Below are positions 1-9,990 of a stretch of DNA of 64,000 nt, piece by piece. Made by a program: the position numbers and the translations under genes. The stretch spans positions 6,009,515-6,073,514 of the forward strand of contig NZ_CP077092.1 of assembly GCF_014268585.2 (NCBI RefSeq), given 5' to 3'. The notes below the pieces were generated by a model that saw nothing but the letters and a program-made list of their open reading frames with translations, was not told where the DNA came from and searched no databases. The DNA comes from Pseudomonas iranensis (GTDB taxonomy: Bacteria; Pseudomonadota; Gammaproteobacteria; Pseudomonadales; Pseudomonadaceae). How positions within the stretch are numbered: the first letter of the stretch is position 1; the number at the start of each line of letters is the position of its first letter.

Positions 1-565
1 CCGCAAGGTGAGTGTCGCCAAAGGGCAGCTCGACACGCACCAACGGGTTGCGTTGCAGCTGCTCGATCAGGCTTAACGCACTGGTTTCGCGCGCCAGCAC
101 ATGGATTTCCAGATCCCGCCCGCCGTGGGGTGCCGAAGCCATGGAGAACGCCGACTTCTCACCGCTCTCGCGCTCGATCATCAAATATTGCCCGGCGTGA
201 TAGCGCGGCGGCTTGCCCGCCGGTGCACGCAGACGCACGCGCCAGGTATCGCCGCCGACCTCGCGGCAATCAATGACCTGACACGACAGGCTGCGCACCG
301 GCAGCTCACCCCGTGCGAGCACGCCATCCCATAGCAGCACGCAGTCTTCCAGCGGTGCGGCGATGCAGGTGTAGAACTCGCCATGATCGTGGACTTTGCC
401 GGCCTGCTCGACGCGGCCCTCCACCAGCAGCGCTGCACACACGTGGCAATTGCCGTTGCGGCAGCTTTGCGGGCAGTCATAGCCCAGGCGCCGCGCGCCG
501 TCGAGAATCCGCTCACCGGGCTGTATCTCGAGCACTGCTCCGGAAGGCTGCAGGGTTACACGCAT
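1..565 (-). CDS. CDP-6-deoxy-delta-3,4-glucoseen reductase-like ferredoxin/flavin oxidoreductase (partial)
   Basis: The gene is read from an ATG at 565 and runs off the left edge, so only about 188 N-terminal residues are visible. Residues 1-90 form a plant-type 2Fe-2S ferredoxin domain with the cysteine spacing CRNGNCHVC followed by a fourth Cys (YTC) near residue 67. From about residue 95 a ferredoxin-reductase FAD-binding barrel begins, containing the R/Y-HAGQY motif. This architecture moves electrons from NAD(P)H through FAD to an iron-sulfur centre. The name comes from the usual annotation of this gene beside ubiD in Pseudomonas; the real substrate is unknown. The ATG overlaps the ubiD stop in a TGATG, so the two genes are probably translationally coupled and may cooperate in ubiquinone metabolism (inference). 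Confidence 0.8.
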   Translation of the reverse strand, partial: MRVTLQPSGAVLEIQPGERILDGARRLGYDCPQSCRNGNCHVCAALLVEGRVEQAGKVHDHGEFYTCIAAPLEDCVLLWDGVLARGELPVRSLSCQVIDCREVGGDTWRVRLRAPAGKPPRYHAGQYLMIERESGEKSAFSMASAPHGGRDLEIHVLARETSALSLIEQLQRNPLVRVELPFGDTHLA

Positions 566-2031
566 CAATCTATTCCTAACTGATTCCAGATGGCATCGAT
601 CCGTTGGGTGACGGCGTCGTCCTTGACGATCACGCGGCCCCACTCGCGGGTGGTTTCGCCCGGCCACTTGTGGGTGGCATCCAGGCCCATTTTCGAGCCC
701 AGGCCGGAAATCGGCGAGGCGAAGTCGAGGTAGTCGATCGGCGTGTTGTCGATCATCACCGTGTCGCGCTTGGGGTCCATGCGCGTGGTGATGGCCCAGA
801 TCACGTCGTTCCAGTCGCGGGCGTTGATATCGTCGTCAGTGACGATAACGAACTTGGTGTACATGAACTGTCGCAAAAACGACCAGACACCGAGCATCAC
901 GCGCTTGGCATGCCCCGGATACGACTTCTTCATCGTCACCACGGCCATGCGGTACGAGCAGCCTTCCGGCGGCAGGTAGAAGTCGGTGATCTCCGGGAAC
1001 TGCTTCTGCAGGATCGGCACGAACACTTCGTTCAGCGCCACGCCGAGAATCGCCGGCTCATCCGGCGGACGGCCGGTGTAAGTGCTGTGATAGATCGGTT
1101 TGATCCGGTGGGTGATGCGCTCGACGGTGAACACCGGGAAGCTGTCGACTTCGTTGTAGTAACCGGTGTGGTCGCCATACGGGCCTTCGTCGGCCATTTC
1201 GCCGGGATGAATCACGCCTTCAAGAATGATTTCGGCAGTGGCCGGCACTTGCAGATCGTTGCCACGGCACTTGACCAGTTCGGTGCGGTTACCGCGCAAG
1301 AGCCCTGCGAAAGCGTATTCGGAAAGGCTGTCCGGCACCGGCGTCACGGCACCGAGAATCGTTGCCGGATCGGCGCCAAGGGCCACGGACACCGGGAACG
1401 GCTGGCCCGGATGCTTCTCGCACCACTCGCGAAAGTCGAGAGCACCGCCACGATGGCTGAGCCAGCGCATGATCACCTTGTTGCGGCCGATCACTTGCTG
1501 GCGGTAGATACCGAGGTTCTGGCGTTCCTTGTTCGGGCCTTTGGTGACCGTCAGGCCCCAAGTGATCAGCGGGCCGACGTCGCCGGGCCAGCAGGTCTGC
1601 ACCGGCAACATCGCCAGATCGACGTCGTCGCCTTCGATGACCACTTCCTGACACACCGCGTCTTTGACCACTTTCGGCGCCATCGAAATGATCTTGCGGA
1701 AGATCGGCAGTTTCGACCAGGCGTCCTTCAAGCCCTTCGGCGGCTCCGGCTCCTTGAGAAAGGCCAGCAGCTTGCCGATTTCGCGCAGTTCGCTGACCGA
1801 CTCGGCGCCCATGCCCATGGCCACGCGCTCGGGGGTGCCGAACAGGTTGCCGAGCACCGGAATGTCGTAACCGGTGGGCTTCTCGAACAACAATGCCGGG
1901 CCTTTGGCCCGCAGCGTGCGGTCGCACACCTCAGTCATCTCCAGCACCGGCGAGACGGGAATCTGGATGCGTTTCAACTCTCCGCGCTGCTCAAGCTGCT
2001 GCACGAAATCCCGAAGATCCTTGAATTTCAT
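565..2031 (-). CDS. ubiD: UbiD, 4-hydroxy-3-polyprenylbenzoate decarboxylase
   Basis: A 488-residue protein matching UbiD in length and sequence. UbiD is the prenylated-FMN-dependent decarboxylase of ubiquinone biosynthesis, acting in the cytoplasm with the flavin prenyltransferase UbiX (not in this window). The conserved NLGIYRQQ segment (about 172-179) and the [11 protein letters not shown] block (about 282-292), which carry cofactor and catalytic residues in the family, are intact. The start is set at the ATG at 2031 (MKFKDLRDF), which aligns with known UbiD N-termini; an in-frame upstream start at 2049 would add six residues. It is followed by a 1-nt overlapping reductase gene. Confidence 0.95.
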   Translation of the reverse strand: MKFKDLRDFVQQLEQRGELKRIQIPVSPVLEMTEVCDRTLRAKGPALLFEKPTGYDIPVLGNLFGTPERVAMGMGAESVSELREIGKLLAFLKEPEPPKGLKDAWSKLPIFRKIISMAPKVVKDAVCQEVVIEGDDVDLAMLPVQTCWPGDVGPLITWGLTVTKGPNKERQNLGIYRQQVIGRNKVIMRWLSHRGGALDFREWCEKHPGQPFPVSVALGADPATILGAVTPVPDSLSEYAFAGLLRGNRTELVKCRGNDLQVPATAEIILEGVIHPGEMADEGPYGDHTGYYNEVDSFPVFTVERITHRIKPIYHSTYTGRPPDEPAILGVALNEVFVPILQKQFPEITDFYLPPEGCSYRMAVVTMKKSYPGHAKRVMLGVWSFLRQFMYTKFVIVTDDDINARDWNDVIWAITTRMDPKRDTVMIDNTPIDYLDFASPISGLGSKMGLDATHKWPGETTREWGRVIVKDDAVTQRIDAIWNQLGID

Positions 2032-2218
2032 TGACGATGGCACCCTCAAAATAGGCGTACATCCTACCTGCTCTGACGGGCAAACAGCAGCCCGTCATCG
2101 CTCGATTGTGGCGCGCGCTGCGGCGAAGGGGCAGGCGTCCAACTCGGGAGCGCGCTGCCGGCGCCGCAGAATCGGCCCATCAACAGATATCGGCGATGGC
2201 CGTGAGATTTTTCGGAGC

Positions 2219-2250
2219 AAAAAAAACGCCCCCTTGCGGGAGCGTTCTTT
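2219..2250 (-). terminator. Intrinsic terminator of rho
   Basis: On the minus strand an AACGCTCCCGC stem pairs with the following GGGGGCGTT across a GCAA loop and runs into eight T residues. It lies about 20 nt after the rho stop codon. Confidence 0.85.
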
Positions 2251-2267
2251 GTTGAAACGCCAGAGTA

Positions 2268-3527
<1,260 letters not shown>

Positions 3528-3724
3528 ATAGGAATGACGTAATCATTTATGGAGGGGGGAAATTAAGCTTTTGGCTTAATGAGGCCGCGCCGCGGAGAAG
3601 GCGACAGGATCGCGAACTAATTCGAAAAGGAGTGCGTCGGCGACGGCTAGCAGGGGGCATTGGAGAAACCAGTGCGGGGCCGAATGTACCACCTGAATTT
3701 CGGAGCGTCTAGCCCTGAATACGC

Positions 3725-3756
3725 AAAAAGCCCCGCGTTTTGCGGGGCTTTTTTTC
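3725..3756 (-). terminator. Intrinsic terminator after trxA
   Basis: A near-perfect hairpin (AAAAAGCCCCGC paired with GCGGGGCTTTTT) ends about 20 nt after the trxA stop. It is flanked by A and T runs on both sides, so it could work in either direction. Confidence 0.9.
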
Positions 3757-3774
3757 AGCGTTTTACTGCGACGC

Positions 3775-4104
3775 TCAGATGTTGGCGTCGAGGAACGCCG
3801 CCAGCTGCGACTTCGACAGTGCGCCGACCTTGGTCGCTTCAACGTTGCCGTTCTTGAACAGCATCAGCGTCGGGATACCACGCACGCCATGCTTGGCCGG
3901 GGTTTCCTGGTTTTCGTCGATGTTCAGTTTGGCGACGGTCAGCTTGCCTTTGTAAGTCTCGGCAATTTCGTCCAGAACCGGTGCGATCATTTTGCAAGGG
4001 CCGCACCATTCAGCCCAGTAGTCGACCAGGACAGCGCCTTCGGCCTTGAGTACGTCGGCTTCGAAGCTAGCGTCGCTAACGTGTTTGATCAGATCGCTGC
4101 TCAT
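3775..4104 (-). CDS. trxA: Thioredoxin TrxA
   Basis: A 109-residue cytoplasmic thioredoxin with the classic WCGPC active site at residues 33-37 and the cis-Pro segment GIPTLMLF near 75. It reduces disulfides in proteins such as ribonucleotide reductase and is recycled by thioredoxin reductase. The start at 4104 gives the standard length. It lies directly upstream of rho, an arrangement conserved in enteric bacteria and pseudomonads. Confidence 0.97.
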   Translation of the reverse strand: MSSDLIKHVSDASFEADVLKAEGAVLVDYWAEWCGPCKMIAPVLDEIAETYKGKLTVAKLNIDENQETPAKHGVRGIPTLMLFKNGNVEATKVGALSKSQLAAFLDANI

Positions 4105-4224
4105 GGAATTCTCCAGGTTGTAAGCAAAAAAACGTGGCCCATCATAGCCGCCCTTCCCTTGTTCAGGAAGCCGCAGATGATTGAGTGTTGCTATGGCCCT
4201 TGATGAGTTTGGGTATAGCTCAAC

Positions 4225-4932
4225 TCACGCCGTGGCGGGAGCGATGAAGGCGATTCCGGTACGCAGGGCGGCGTTGCGCACGTGTTCCTGCATGGCTTTT
4301 TGCGCTGCTCCCGACGCACGGCGGGCCAGGGCACGGAGAATCTTGCGGTGTTCCTGCCAGGTTTCCATGGCGCGCTCGGCGCGGATGAACGGCAGTTTCT
4401 GGCTCTCGAGGAAGATCTCGGCGCTGGCGGTGAGGATGCTCAGCATCGCCTGATTGCCGCTGGCCAGCAGGATCCGTCGATGAAATTCGAAGTCGAGTTT
4501 CGCCGCCGCTTCGAAGTCGCCGAGCTTCAATTGCTCGCGCATGGCCGCAACGTTGTCTTCCAGCGCATCCAGATCGAACGTGCTCAACGTCACCGCCGCC
4601 AACCCTGCTGCAAACCCTTCGAGCGCATAGCGCAATTGAAAGATATCCAGCGGTGATGCCTGCGCCGCAAACGACCAGCCTGGCGCGTTGTCGCCGCGCG
4701 ACAGTTCGACCGGCGACTGCACGAACACGCCTTTGCCCGGCTGAATGCTGACCACGCCCAGTGCACTGAGCGACGACAGCGCTTCACGCAACGATGCGCG
4801 GCTGACGCCCAGTTGCAGCGCCAGATCCCGTTGCGAAGGCAACGCGTCGCCGGCACCGAAGCCCTGTTCGGTGATCAGTTTGCGGATCGCTTGCAGCGCC
4901 ACTTCGGGTACGGCGCGGGAGATCGATTTCAT
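4225..4932 (-). CDS. GntR-family (FCD/FadR-type) transcriptional regulator
   Basis: A 235-residue regulator. An N-terminal winged helix-turn-helix (about residues 8-75, including LPSQRDLALQLGVSR and the wing IQPGKGVFV) is followed by an all-helical FCD ligand-binding domain from about 95 onward. FCD regulators usually sense organic or amino acids and often repress the adjacent transporter. This gene is divergent from the amino acid ABC transporter at 5189-8035, which is its most likely target (inference). The start is set at the ATG at 4932 (MKSISRAV); an in-frame TTG at 4995 preceded by a GGGG run would add 21 residues. Its insertion between trxA and ppx is not part of the P. aeruginosa gene order. 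Confidence 0.85.
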   Translation of the reverse strand: MKSISRAVPEVALQAIRKLITEQGFGAGDALPSQRDLALQLGVSRASLREALSSLSALGVVSIQPGKGVFVQSPVELSRGDNAPGWSFAAQASPLDIFQLRYALEGFAAGLAAVTLSTFDLDALEDNVAAMREQLKLGDFEAAAKLDFEFHRRILLASGNQAMLSILTASAEIFLESQKLPFIRAERAMETWQEHRKILRALARRASGAAQKAMQEHVRNAALRTGIAFIAPATA

Positions 4933-5059
4933 GATGTGCGGACGCGTCAGGGCCAAGGTGCGGCTAGTTGTAAAGCTATTCGTCGAGTCCGGCAAGTCGT
5001 GCCCCAGCGGGGTTCGGCGCGTGCAGCCGATGCGCCATCGCAGTGCGAAAACCGAGTTG

Positions 5060-5074
5060 ACTGTTCAGACCAGT
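5060..5074. promoter_or_regulatory. Candidate GntR/FCD operator in the divergent promoter region
   Basis: The sequence ACTGTTCAGACCAGT is an imperfect dyad (ACTG-N7-CAGT; close to the TGGTCAGACCA style seen for FCD regulators). It lies between the regulator and the ABC transporter genes. Position and symmetry are the only support. Confidence 0.3.
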
Positions 5075-5188
5075 AAGACCGAACGAAGCCGCTGCTACCG
5101 CGGCCTGCCGGGGCGAAATCCGCCTGTTGGCACGGCCCATGCTCTGTCCGATCGCAACAACCACTTCCCGCCGATCCGGAGATTGTCC

Positions 5189-5974
5189 ATGACCCAGCGT
5201 TACAGCGCCCTCCTCGCTTCCCTGTTTGCCGGCCTGCTGCTGTGCCAGGCCCCCGCTCACGCCGACGGTCTGGACGACGTGGTCAAACGCGGCACGCTGA
5301 AAGTTGCCGTGCCCCAGGACTTCCCGCCGTTCGGCTCGGTCGGCCCGGACATGAAACCGCGCGGCCTGGACATCGACACGGCGAAACTGCTCGCTGATCA
5401 GCTCAAGGTCAAACTTGAGCTGACCCCGGTCAACAGCACCAACCGCATTCCATTTCTCACCACCGGCAAGGTCGATCTGGTGATTTCCAGCCTAGGCAAA
5501 AACGCCGAGCGCGAGAAGGTCATCGACTTTTCCCGCGCCTATGCGCCGTTCTACCTCGCCGTGTTCGGTCCGCCAGACGCTGCAATCACCAGCCTCGACG
5601 ACCTCAAGGGCAAGACCATCAGCGTTACCCGTGGCGCCATCGAAGACATCGAGCTGAGCAAAGTCGCCCCGGAAGGCGTGACCATCAAACGTTTCGAAGA
5701 CAACAACTCGACCATCGCCGCTTACCTGGCAGGCCAGGTCGATCTGATCGCCAGCGGCAACGTGGTCATGGTGGCCATCAGCGAGAAGAACCCCAAGCGC
5801 GTACCGGCGCTGAAGGTGAAACTCAAGGATTCGCCGGTCTACGTCGGTGTGAACAAGAACGAAGCGGCGTTGCTGGCCAAGGTCAACGACATCCTCAACA
5901 CCGCCAAGGCTGACGGCGCGCTGGAAAAGAACTCGCAGACCTGGCTGAAAGAGCCGCTGCCGGCCGATCTCTGA
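5189..5974 (+). CDS. Polar amino acid ABC transporter, periplasmic substrate-binding protein
   Basis: A 261-residue family 3 solute-binding protein. The first 24 residues form a Sec signal peptide ending AHA-DG. The mature part begins with the family pattern RGTLKVAVPQDFPPFG and contains GLDIDTAKLLADQL and the hinge region VDLVISSLGKNAEREKVIDFS. It captures an amino acid (or related polar compound) in the periplasm and delivers it to the two permeases downstream. The ATG at 5189 is preceded by a GGAG at 5178-5181; the open frame extends upstream without a plausible signal peptide, so this start was preferred. The exact ligand cannot be told from sequence. Confidence 0.9.
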   Translation: MTQRYSALLASLFAGLLLCQAPAHADGLDDVVKRGTLKVAVPQDFPPFGSVGPDMKPRGLDIDTAKLLADQLKVKLELTPVNSTNRIPFLTTGKVDLVISSLGKNAEREKVIDFSRAYAPFYLAVFGPPDAAITSLDDLKGKTISVTRGAIEDIELSKVAPEGVTIKRFEDNNSTIAAYLAGQVDLIASGNVVMVAISEKNPKRVPALKVKLKDSPVYVGVNKNEAALLAKVNDILNTAKADGALEKNSQTWLKEPLPADL

Positions 5975-5995
5975 TCGACTGCGCGGGAGACGTTC

Positions 5996-6664
5996 ATGGC
6001 TTATCAGTTCGATTTTTTGCCGGTGGTGGAAAACACCGACCTGCTACTGCGCGGCGCCCTGTTCACCCTTGAGCTGACTGCCATCGGCGCGCTGCTTGGG
6101 GTCGGCGTCGGGATTGTCGGGGCGCTGGTGCGGGCGTGGCAGATCCGCCCGTTCTCGGCGATCTTCGGCGTCTACGTCGAGTTGATCCGCAACACGCCGT
6201 TTCTGGTGCAACTGTTCTTCATCTTCTTCGGCCTGCCGTCGCTTGGCGTGCAGATTTCCGAATGGCAGGCGGCGGTGCTGGCGATGGTGATCAACCTTGG
6301 CGCCTATTCGACCGAGATCATCCGCGCCGGCATCCAGGCGATTCCGCGCGGGCAACTGGAAGCCGCAGCGGCACTGGCGATGACGCGCTTCGAAGCGTTC
6401 CGCCACGTCGTCCTGCTGCCGGCGCTGGGCAAGGTCTGGCCGGCGCTGAGCAGCCAGATCATCATCGTCATGCTCGGTTCGGCGGTGTGTTCGCAGATCG
6501 CCACGGAAGAATTGAGCTTCGCCGCCAACTTCATTCAGTCGCGCAACTTCCGCGCTTTTGAAACCTACGCGCTGACCACCCTGATCTACCTGTGCATGGC
6601 GCTGCTGATCCGCCAATTGCTCAACTGGTTTGGCCGGCGGTTCATTGCGAGGAGCAGCCAATGA
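5996..6664 (+). CDS. Polar amino acid ABC transporter permease (HisM/GlnP type), first subunit
   Basis: A 222-residue inner-membrane permease with about five hydrophobic segments and the TIGR01726-type His/Glu/Gln permease signature. The cytoplasmic EAA loop is visible as GQLEAAAALAMTRFEAFRHVVLLP (split here for length) near residue 118. It starts 21 nt after the binding-protein gene, with a GGGAGA Shine-Dalgarno. Its stop overlaps the ATG of the next permease (ATGA), so the two permeases are co-translated and probably form a heterodimer. Confidence 0.9.
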   Translation: MAYQFDFLPVVENTDLLLRGALFTLELTAIGALLGVGVGIVGALVRAWQIRPFSAIFGVYVELIRNTPFLVQLFFIFFGLPSLGVQISEWQAAVLAMVINLGAYSTEIIRAGIQAIPRGQLEAAAALAMTRFEAFRHVVLLPALGKVWPALSSQIIIVMLGSAVCSQIATEELSFAANFIQSRNFRAFETYALTTLIYLCMALLIRQLLNWFGRRFIARSSQ

Positions 6665-7311
6665 GCGATTTCACTTTCTGGGACATCCTGCGCAACCTGC
6701 TCACGGGCCTGCAATGGACCCTGGCGCTGTCGCTGGTGGCATTCATCGGCGGCGGCCTTGTCGGCCTGCTGATTCTGGTGATGCGCATTTCGAAGAACAC
6801 CCTGCCAAGCAGCATCGCCCGCACCTGGATCGAGCTGTTTCAGGGCACGCCACTGTTGATGCAACTGTTTCTGGTGTTCTTCGGCGTGGCGCTGGCCGGC
6901 ATCGAGATTTCACCGTGGATGGCCGCCGCGATCGCTTTGACCTTGTTCACCAGCGCCTATCTGGCAGAGATCTGGCGCGGCTGCGTCGAGGCCATTCCCC
7001 ACGGTCAGTGGGAAGCCTCGTCGAGCCTGGCGCTCAATCCGCTGGAGCAGCTGCGCTACGTGATTCTGCCGCAAGCGCTGCGCATCGCCGTGGCGCCGAC
7101 CGTGGGCTTCTCGGTGCAAGTGGTCAAAGGCACAGCGGTGACCTCGATCATCGGCTTCACCGAACTGACCAAGACCGGCGGCATGCTCGCCAACGCCACG
7201 TTCGAACCGTTCATGGTCTACGGCCTCGTCGCCCTCGGCTACTTCCTGCTCTGCTACCCCTTGTCCCTCAGTGCGCGCTACCTGGAAAGGAGACTGCATG
7301 CCTCTGCTTAG
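6661..7311 (+). CDS. Polar amino acid ABC transporter permease, second subunit
   Basis: A 216-residue permease paralogous to the preceding gene. The start is the ATG at 6661, which overlaps the upstream stop codon; a longer in-frame extension is within the upstream gene and was rejected. The EAA loop HGQWEASSSLALNPLEQLRY lies near residue 117 and contacts the ATPase. Its 3' end overlaps the ATPase start by 14 nt, so the operon is tightly packed. Confidence 0.9.
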   Translation: MSDFTFWDILRNLLTGLQWTLALSLVAFIGGGLVGLLILVMRISKNTLPSSIARTWIELFQGTPLLMQLFLVFFGVALAGIEISPWMAAAIALTLFTSAYLAEIWRGCVEAIPHGQWEASSSLALNPLEQLRYVILPQALRIAVAPTVGFSVQVVKGTAVTSIIGFTELTKTGGMLANATFEPFMVYGLVALGYFLLCYPLSLSARYLERRLHASA

Positions 7312-8035
7312 AATTTCCGCCCTGCATAAATATTACGGCGATCACCACGTACTCAAAGGCATCGACCTCAGCGTCGAGGAAGGCCAGGTCGTGGCGATCA
7401 TCGGCCGCAGCGGCTCGGGCAAATCGACTTTGTTGCGCACACTCAACGGCCTGGAGTCGATCAACGACGGCGTGATCGAAGTCGACGGCGAATACCTCGA
7501 CGCCGCCCGCGCCGATCTGCGCAGCCTGCGGCAGAAGGTCGGCATGGTCTTTCAGCAGTTCAACCTGTTCCCGCACCTGACCGTCGGGGAGAACGTCATG
7601 CTCGCGCCACAAGTGGTGCAGAAAGTACCCAAGGCCAAGGCTGCCGAACTGGCGCGGGAAATGCTCGAGCGAGTGGGGCTCGGGGAGAAATTCGATGCCT
7701 TTCCGGATCGCCTGTCCGGCGGGCAGCAACAGCGGGTGGCGATTGCCCGGGCCTTGGCGATGTCGCCGAAGGTGCTGCTGTGCGATGAAATCACTTCGGC
7801 ACTGGACCCGGAACTGGTCAATGAAGTGCTCAGCGTGGTGCGGCAGTTGGCCAAGGAAGGCATGACGCTGATCATGGTCACCCACGAGATGCGCTTTGCC
7901 CGGGAAGTCGGCGATAAATTGGTCTTCATGCACCACGGCAAGGTGCATGAGGTCGGCGATCCGAAGGTGCTGTTTGCCAATCCGCAGACGGCGGAGCTGG
8001 CGAACTTTATTGGTACGGTGGAGGCGACAGCCTGA
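7298..8035 (+). CDS. Polar amino acid ABC transporter ATP-binding protein
   Basis: A 245-residue ABC ATPase of the GlnQ/HisP class. Walker A GRSGSGKST spans about 36-44, the Q-loop lies near FQQFNLFPH (85-93), the signature LSGGQQQ is at 139-145, Walker B VLLCDE is at about 159-164, and the switch His is in MVTHEMRFA. It powers uptake by the two permeases. The start at 7298 has a strong Shine-Dalgarno (GGAAAGGAG); the upstream frame is the tail of the permease gene. It is the last gene of the operon and is followed by a REP pair. Confidence 0.93.
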   Translation: MPLLRISALHKYYGDHHVLKGIDLSVEEGQVVAIIGRSGSGKSTLLRTLNGLESINDGVIEVDGEYLDAARADLRSLRQKVGMVFQQFNLFPHLTVGENVMLAPQVVQKVPKAKAAELAREMLERVGLGEKFDAFPDRLSGGQQQRVAIARALAMSPKVLLCDEITSALDPELVNEVLSVVRQLAKEGMTLIMVTHEMRFAREVGDKLVFMHHGKVHEVGDPKVLFANPQTAELANFIGTVEATA

Positions 8036-8060
8036 AGATTTTCTGAGGCAGTGATGCCCT

Positions 8061-8126
8061 CTTCGCGAGCAGGCTCGCTCCCACATGGGAATGCGGTCAC
8101 CTGTGGGAGCGAGCCTGCTCGCGAAT
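8061..8126. repeat. Inverted REP pair (REPIN), class A
   Basis: Two inverted copies of the core GTGGGAGCGAGCCTGCTCGC are separated by about 18 nt. The pair sits between the ABC transporter operon and ppx. It may act as a weak transcription or mRNA-stability element. The same class recurs throughout this window. Confidence 0.9.
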
Positions 8127-8242
8127 GGCCGCGTCGCGATCCCCAGACTTTCTGCGCTGAATCAACGGTTTGAACCATGCGCGTTGGCGCCAGCGTTTGA
8201 TCGTGGCACGATGTCGGGGTTATCGACCGAGACCCCCTGACC

Positions 8243-9745
8243 ATGCCGCAATCCCAAGCCAAGAATCTGTCCCTGATCGCCGCAATCGACCTGGGCTCCA
8301 ACAGCTTTCACATGGTCGTGGCCAAGGCCCAGAACGGCGAAATCCGCATCCTCGAGCGCCTCGGCGAAAAGGTGCAACTGGCCGCCGGCATCGACGACGC
8401 GCGCCAGCTCAACGAAGAATCGATGCAGCGCGGCCTCGACTGCCTCAAGCGCTTTGCGCAACTGATCAACGGTATGCCGCTCGGTGCCGTGCGCATCGTC
8501 GGCACCAACGCCCTGCGTGAAGCGCGCAACCGTGGCGAATTCATCCGCCGCGCCGAAGAAATCCTCGGCCACACGGTAGAAGTCATCTCCGGCCGTGAAG
8601 AAGCGCGCCTGATCTATCTCGGCGTTTCGCACACACTCGCCGACACCCCAGGCAAACGTTTGGTCGCCGACATCGGCGGCGGCAGTACCGAATTCATCAT
8701 CGGCCAGCGCTTCGAGCCGTTGCTGCGCGAAAGCCTGCAAATGGGCTGCGTGAGTTTCACCCAGCGCTACTTCAAGGACGGCAAGATCACCCCGGCCCGC
8801 TACGCCCAGGCCTACACGGCGGCGCGCCTGGAAATCATGAGCATCGAGCACGCCCTGCATCGCCTGACCTGGGATGAAGCCATCGGCTCCTCCGGTACGA
8901 TTCGCGCCATCGGCCTGGCCCTGAAGGCTGGCGGCCACGGCAGCGGCGAGGTCAACGCCGAAGGTCTGGCATGGCTCAAGCGCAAGCTGTTCAAGCTCGG
9001 CGACGCCGACAAGATCGATTTCGAAGGCATCAAGCCCGATCGCCGGGCGATCTTTCCGGCGGGCCTGGCGATTCTCGAAGCGATTTTCGATGCCCTCGAA
9101 CTGCAACGCATGGACCATTGCGAAGGCGCGCTGCGTGAAGGTGTGCTCTACGACTTGCTCGGCCGCCATCATCACGAAGACGTGCGCGAACGCACCCTGA
9201 CCTCGCTGATGGAGCGCTATCACGTCGATCTGGAACAGGCGGCGCGGGTCGAGCGCAAGGCCCTGCACGCGTTCGATCAGGTCGCCGTCGACTGGGAGCT
9301 GGATGACGGCATCTGGCGCGAACTGCTCGGCTGGGCGGCGAAAGTCCACGAAGTCGGCCTCGACATCGCGCACTATCACTACCACAAGCACGGTGCCTAC
9401 CTGATCGAGCACTCCGATCTGGCCGGCTTCTCCCGTGAGGATCAGCAGATGCTCGCGCTATTGGTGCGCGGGCACCGGCGCAATATTCCCAAGGACAAAT
9501 TCGCCGAATTCGGCGATGACGGCATCAAGCTGATTCGCCTGTGCGTGCTGCTGCGGTTTGCCATTCTGTTCCATCACATTCGCGGAACCCAGGCGATGCC
9601 GCAGGTGGTGCTGCATGCCAATGGCGACCATCTGGATGTGGAATTCCCGGAGAACTGGCTGGATGAAAATCAGCTGACCCAGGCGGATTTCGGGCTTGAG
9701 GCGGACTGGTTGACGCGGGTGGGGATTGTTCTCACGGTGCACTGA
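8243..9745 (+). CDS. ppx: Exopolyphosphatase
   Basis: A 500-residue Ppx/GppA phosphatase that removes terminal phosphate from long-chain polyphosphate. The ASKHA fold shows its phosphate-binding motifs DLGSN (16-20) and DIGGGSTEF (143-151). The C-terminal half contains the HD-like helical domain with [15 protein letters not shown]. It is convergent with ppk, so the polyP-degrading and polyP-making enzymes face each other, as in other pseudomonads. An intrinsic terminator follows. Confidence 0.96.
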   Translation: MPQSQAKNLSLIAAIDLGSNSFHMVVAKAQNGEIRILERLGEKVQLAAGIDDARQLNEESMQRGLDCLKRFAQLINGMPLGAVRIVGTNALREARNRGEFIRRAEEILGHTVEVISGREEARLIYLGVSHTLADTPGKRLVADIGGGSTEFIIGQRFEPLLRESLQMGCVSFTQRYFKDGKITPARYAQAYTAARLEIMSIEHALHRLTWDEAIGSSGTIRAIGLALKAGGHGSGEVNAEGLAWLKRKLFKLGDADKIDFEGIKPDRRAIFPAGLAILEAIFDALELQRMDHCEGALREGVLYDLLGRHHHEDVRERTLTSLMERYHVDLEQAARVERKALHAFDQVAVDWELDDGIWRELLGWAAKVHEVGLDIAHYHYHKHGAYLIEHSDLAGFSREDQQMLALLVRGHRRNIPKDKFAEFGDDGIKLIRLCVLLRFAILFHHIRGTQAMPQVVLHANGDHLDVEFPENWLDENQLTQADFGLEADWLTRVGIVLTVH

Positions 9746-9760
9746 GTAACTGGCTGGCAT

Positions 9761-9792
9761 AAAAAAGGCGATCCGTTAGGATCGCCTTTTTA
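9761..9792 (+). terminator. Intrinsic terminator after ppx
   Basis: A perfect hairpin with arms GGCGATCC and GGATCGCC, a GTTA loop and flanking A6 and T5 runs. It begins about 15 nt after the ppx stop and could also serve the opposite strand. Confidence 0.9.
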
Positions 9793-9821
9793 TTGGGTTT
9801 GGTTTGAGAGCGGCGGTGTAG

Positions 9822-9973
9822 CTCTCCCCTCACCCCAGCCCTCTCCCGAGGGAGAGGGAGCCGATTTGTACTAGCGTTGAGGCCAGAGTTCGATCAGGTA
9901 TTTCAGGTCAGTGTATGACGCAAGACACCTCGGTCAGTCCCCTCTCCCTCCGGGAGAGGGTTAGGGTGAGGGG
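9822..9973. repeat. Inverted pair of GAGGGAGAGGG-type repeats
   Basis: The left copy reads CCCCTCACCC...CTCTCCCGAGGGAGAGGG; the right copy is its inverted counterpart (CCCTCTCCC...GGGAGAGGGTTAGGGTGAGGGG). Each copy is itself palindromic, and they are about 80 nt apart. This is a different REP-like class from the GTGGGAGCGAG elements. It fills the gap between the convergent ppx and ppk genes. Confidence 0.8.
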
Positions 9974-9990
9974 CTTTTGACCTTCGGCAC

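Noticed and set aside
604-2034. 476-residue plus-strand open frame opposite ubiD
   Set aside because: It is the antisense of a clear ubiD gene; His/Arg/Val-rich composition typical of a mirror frame in GC-rich DNA.
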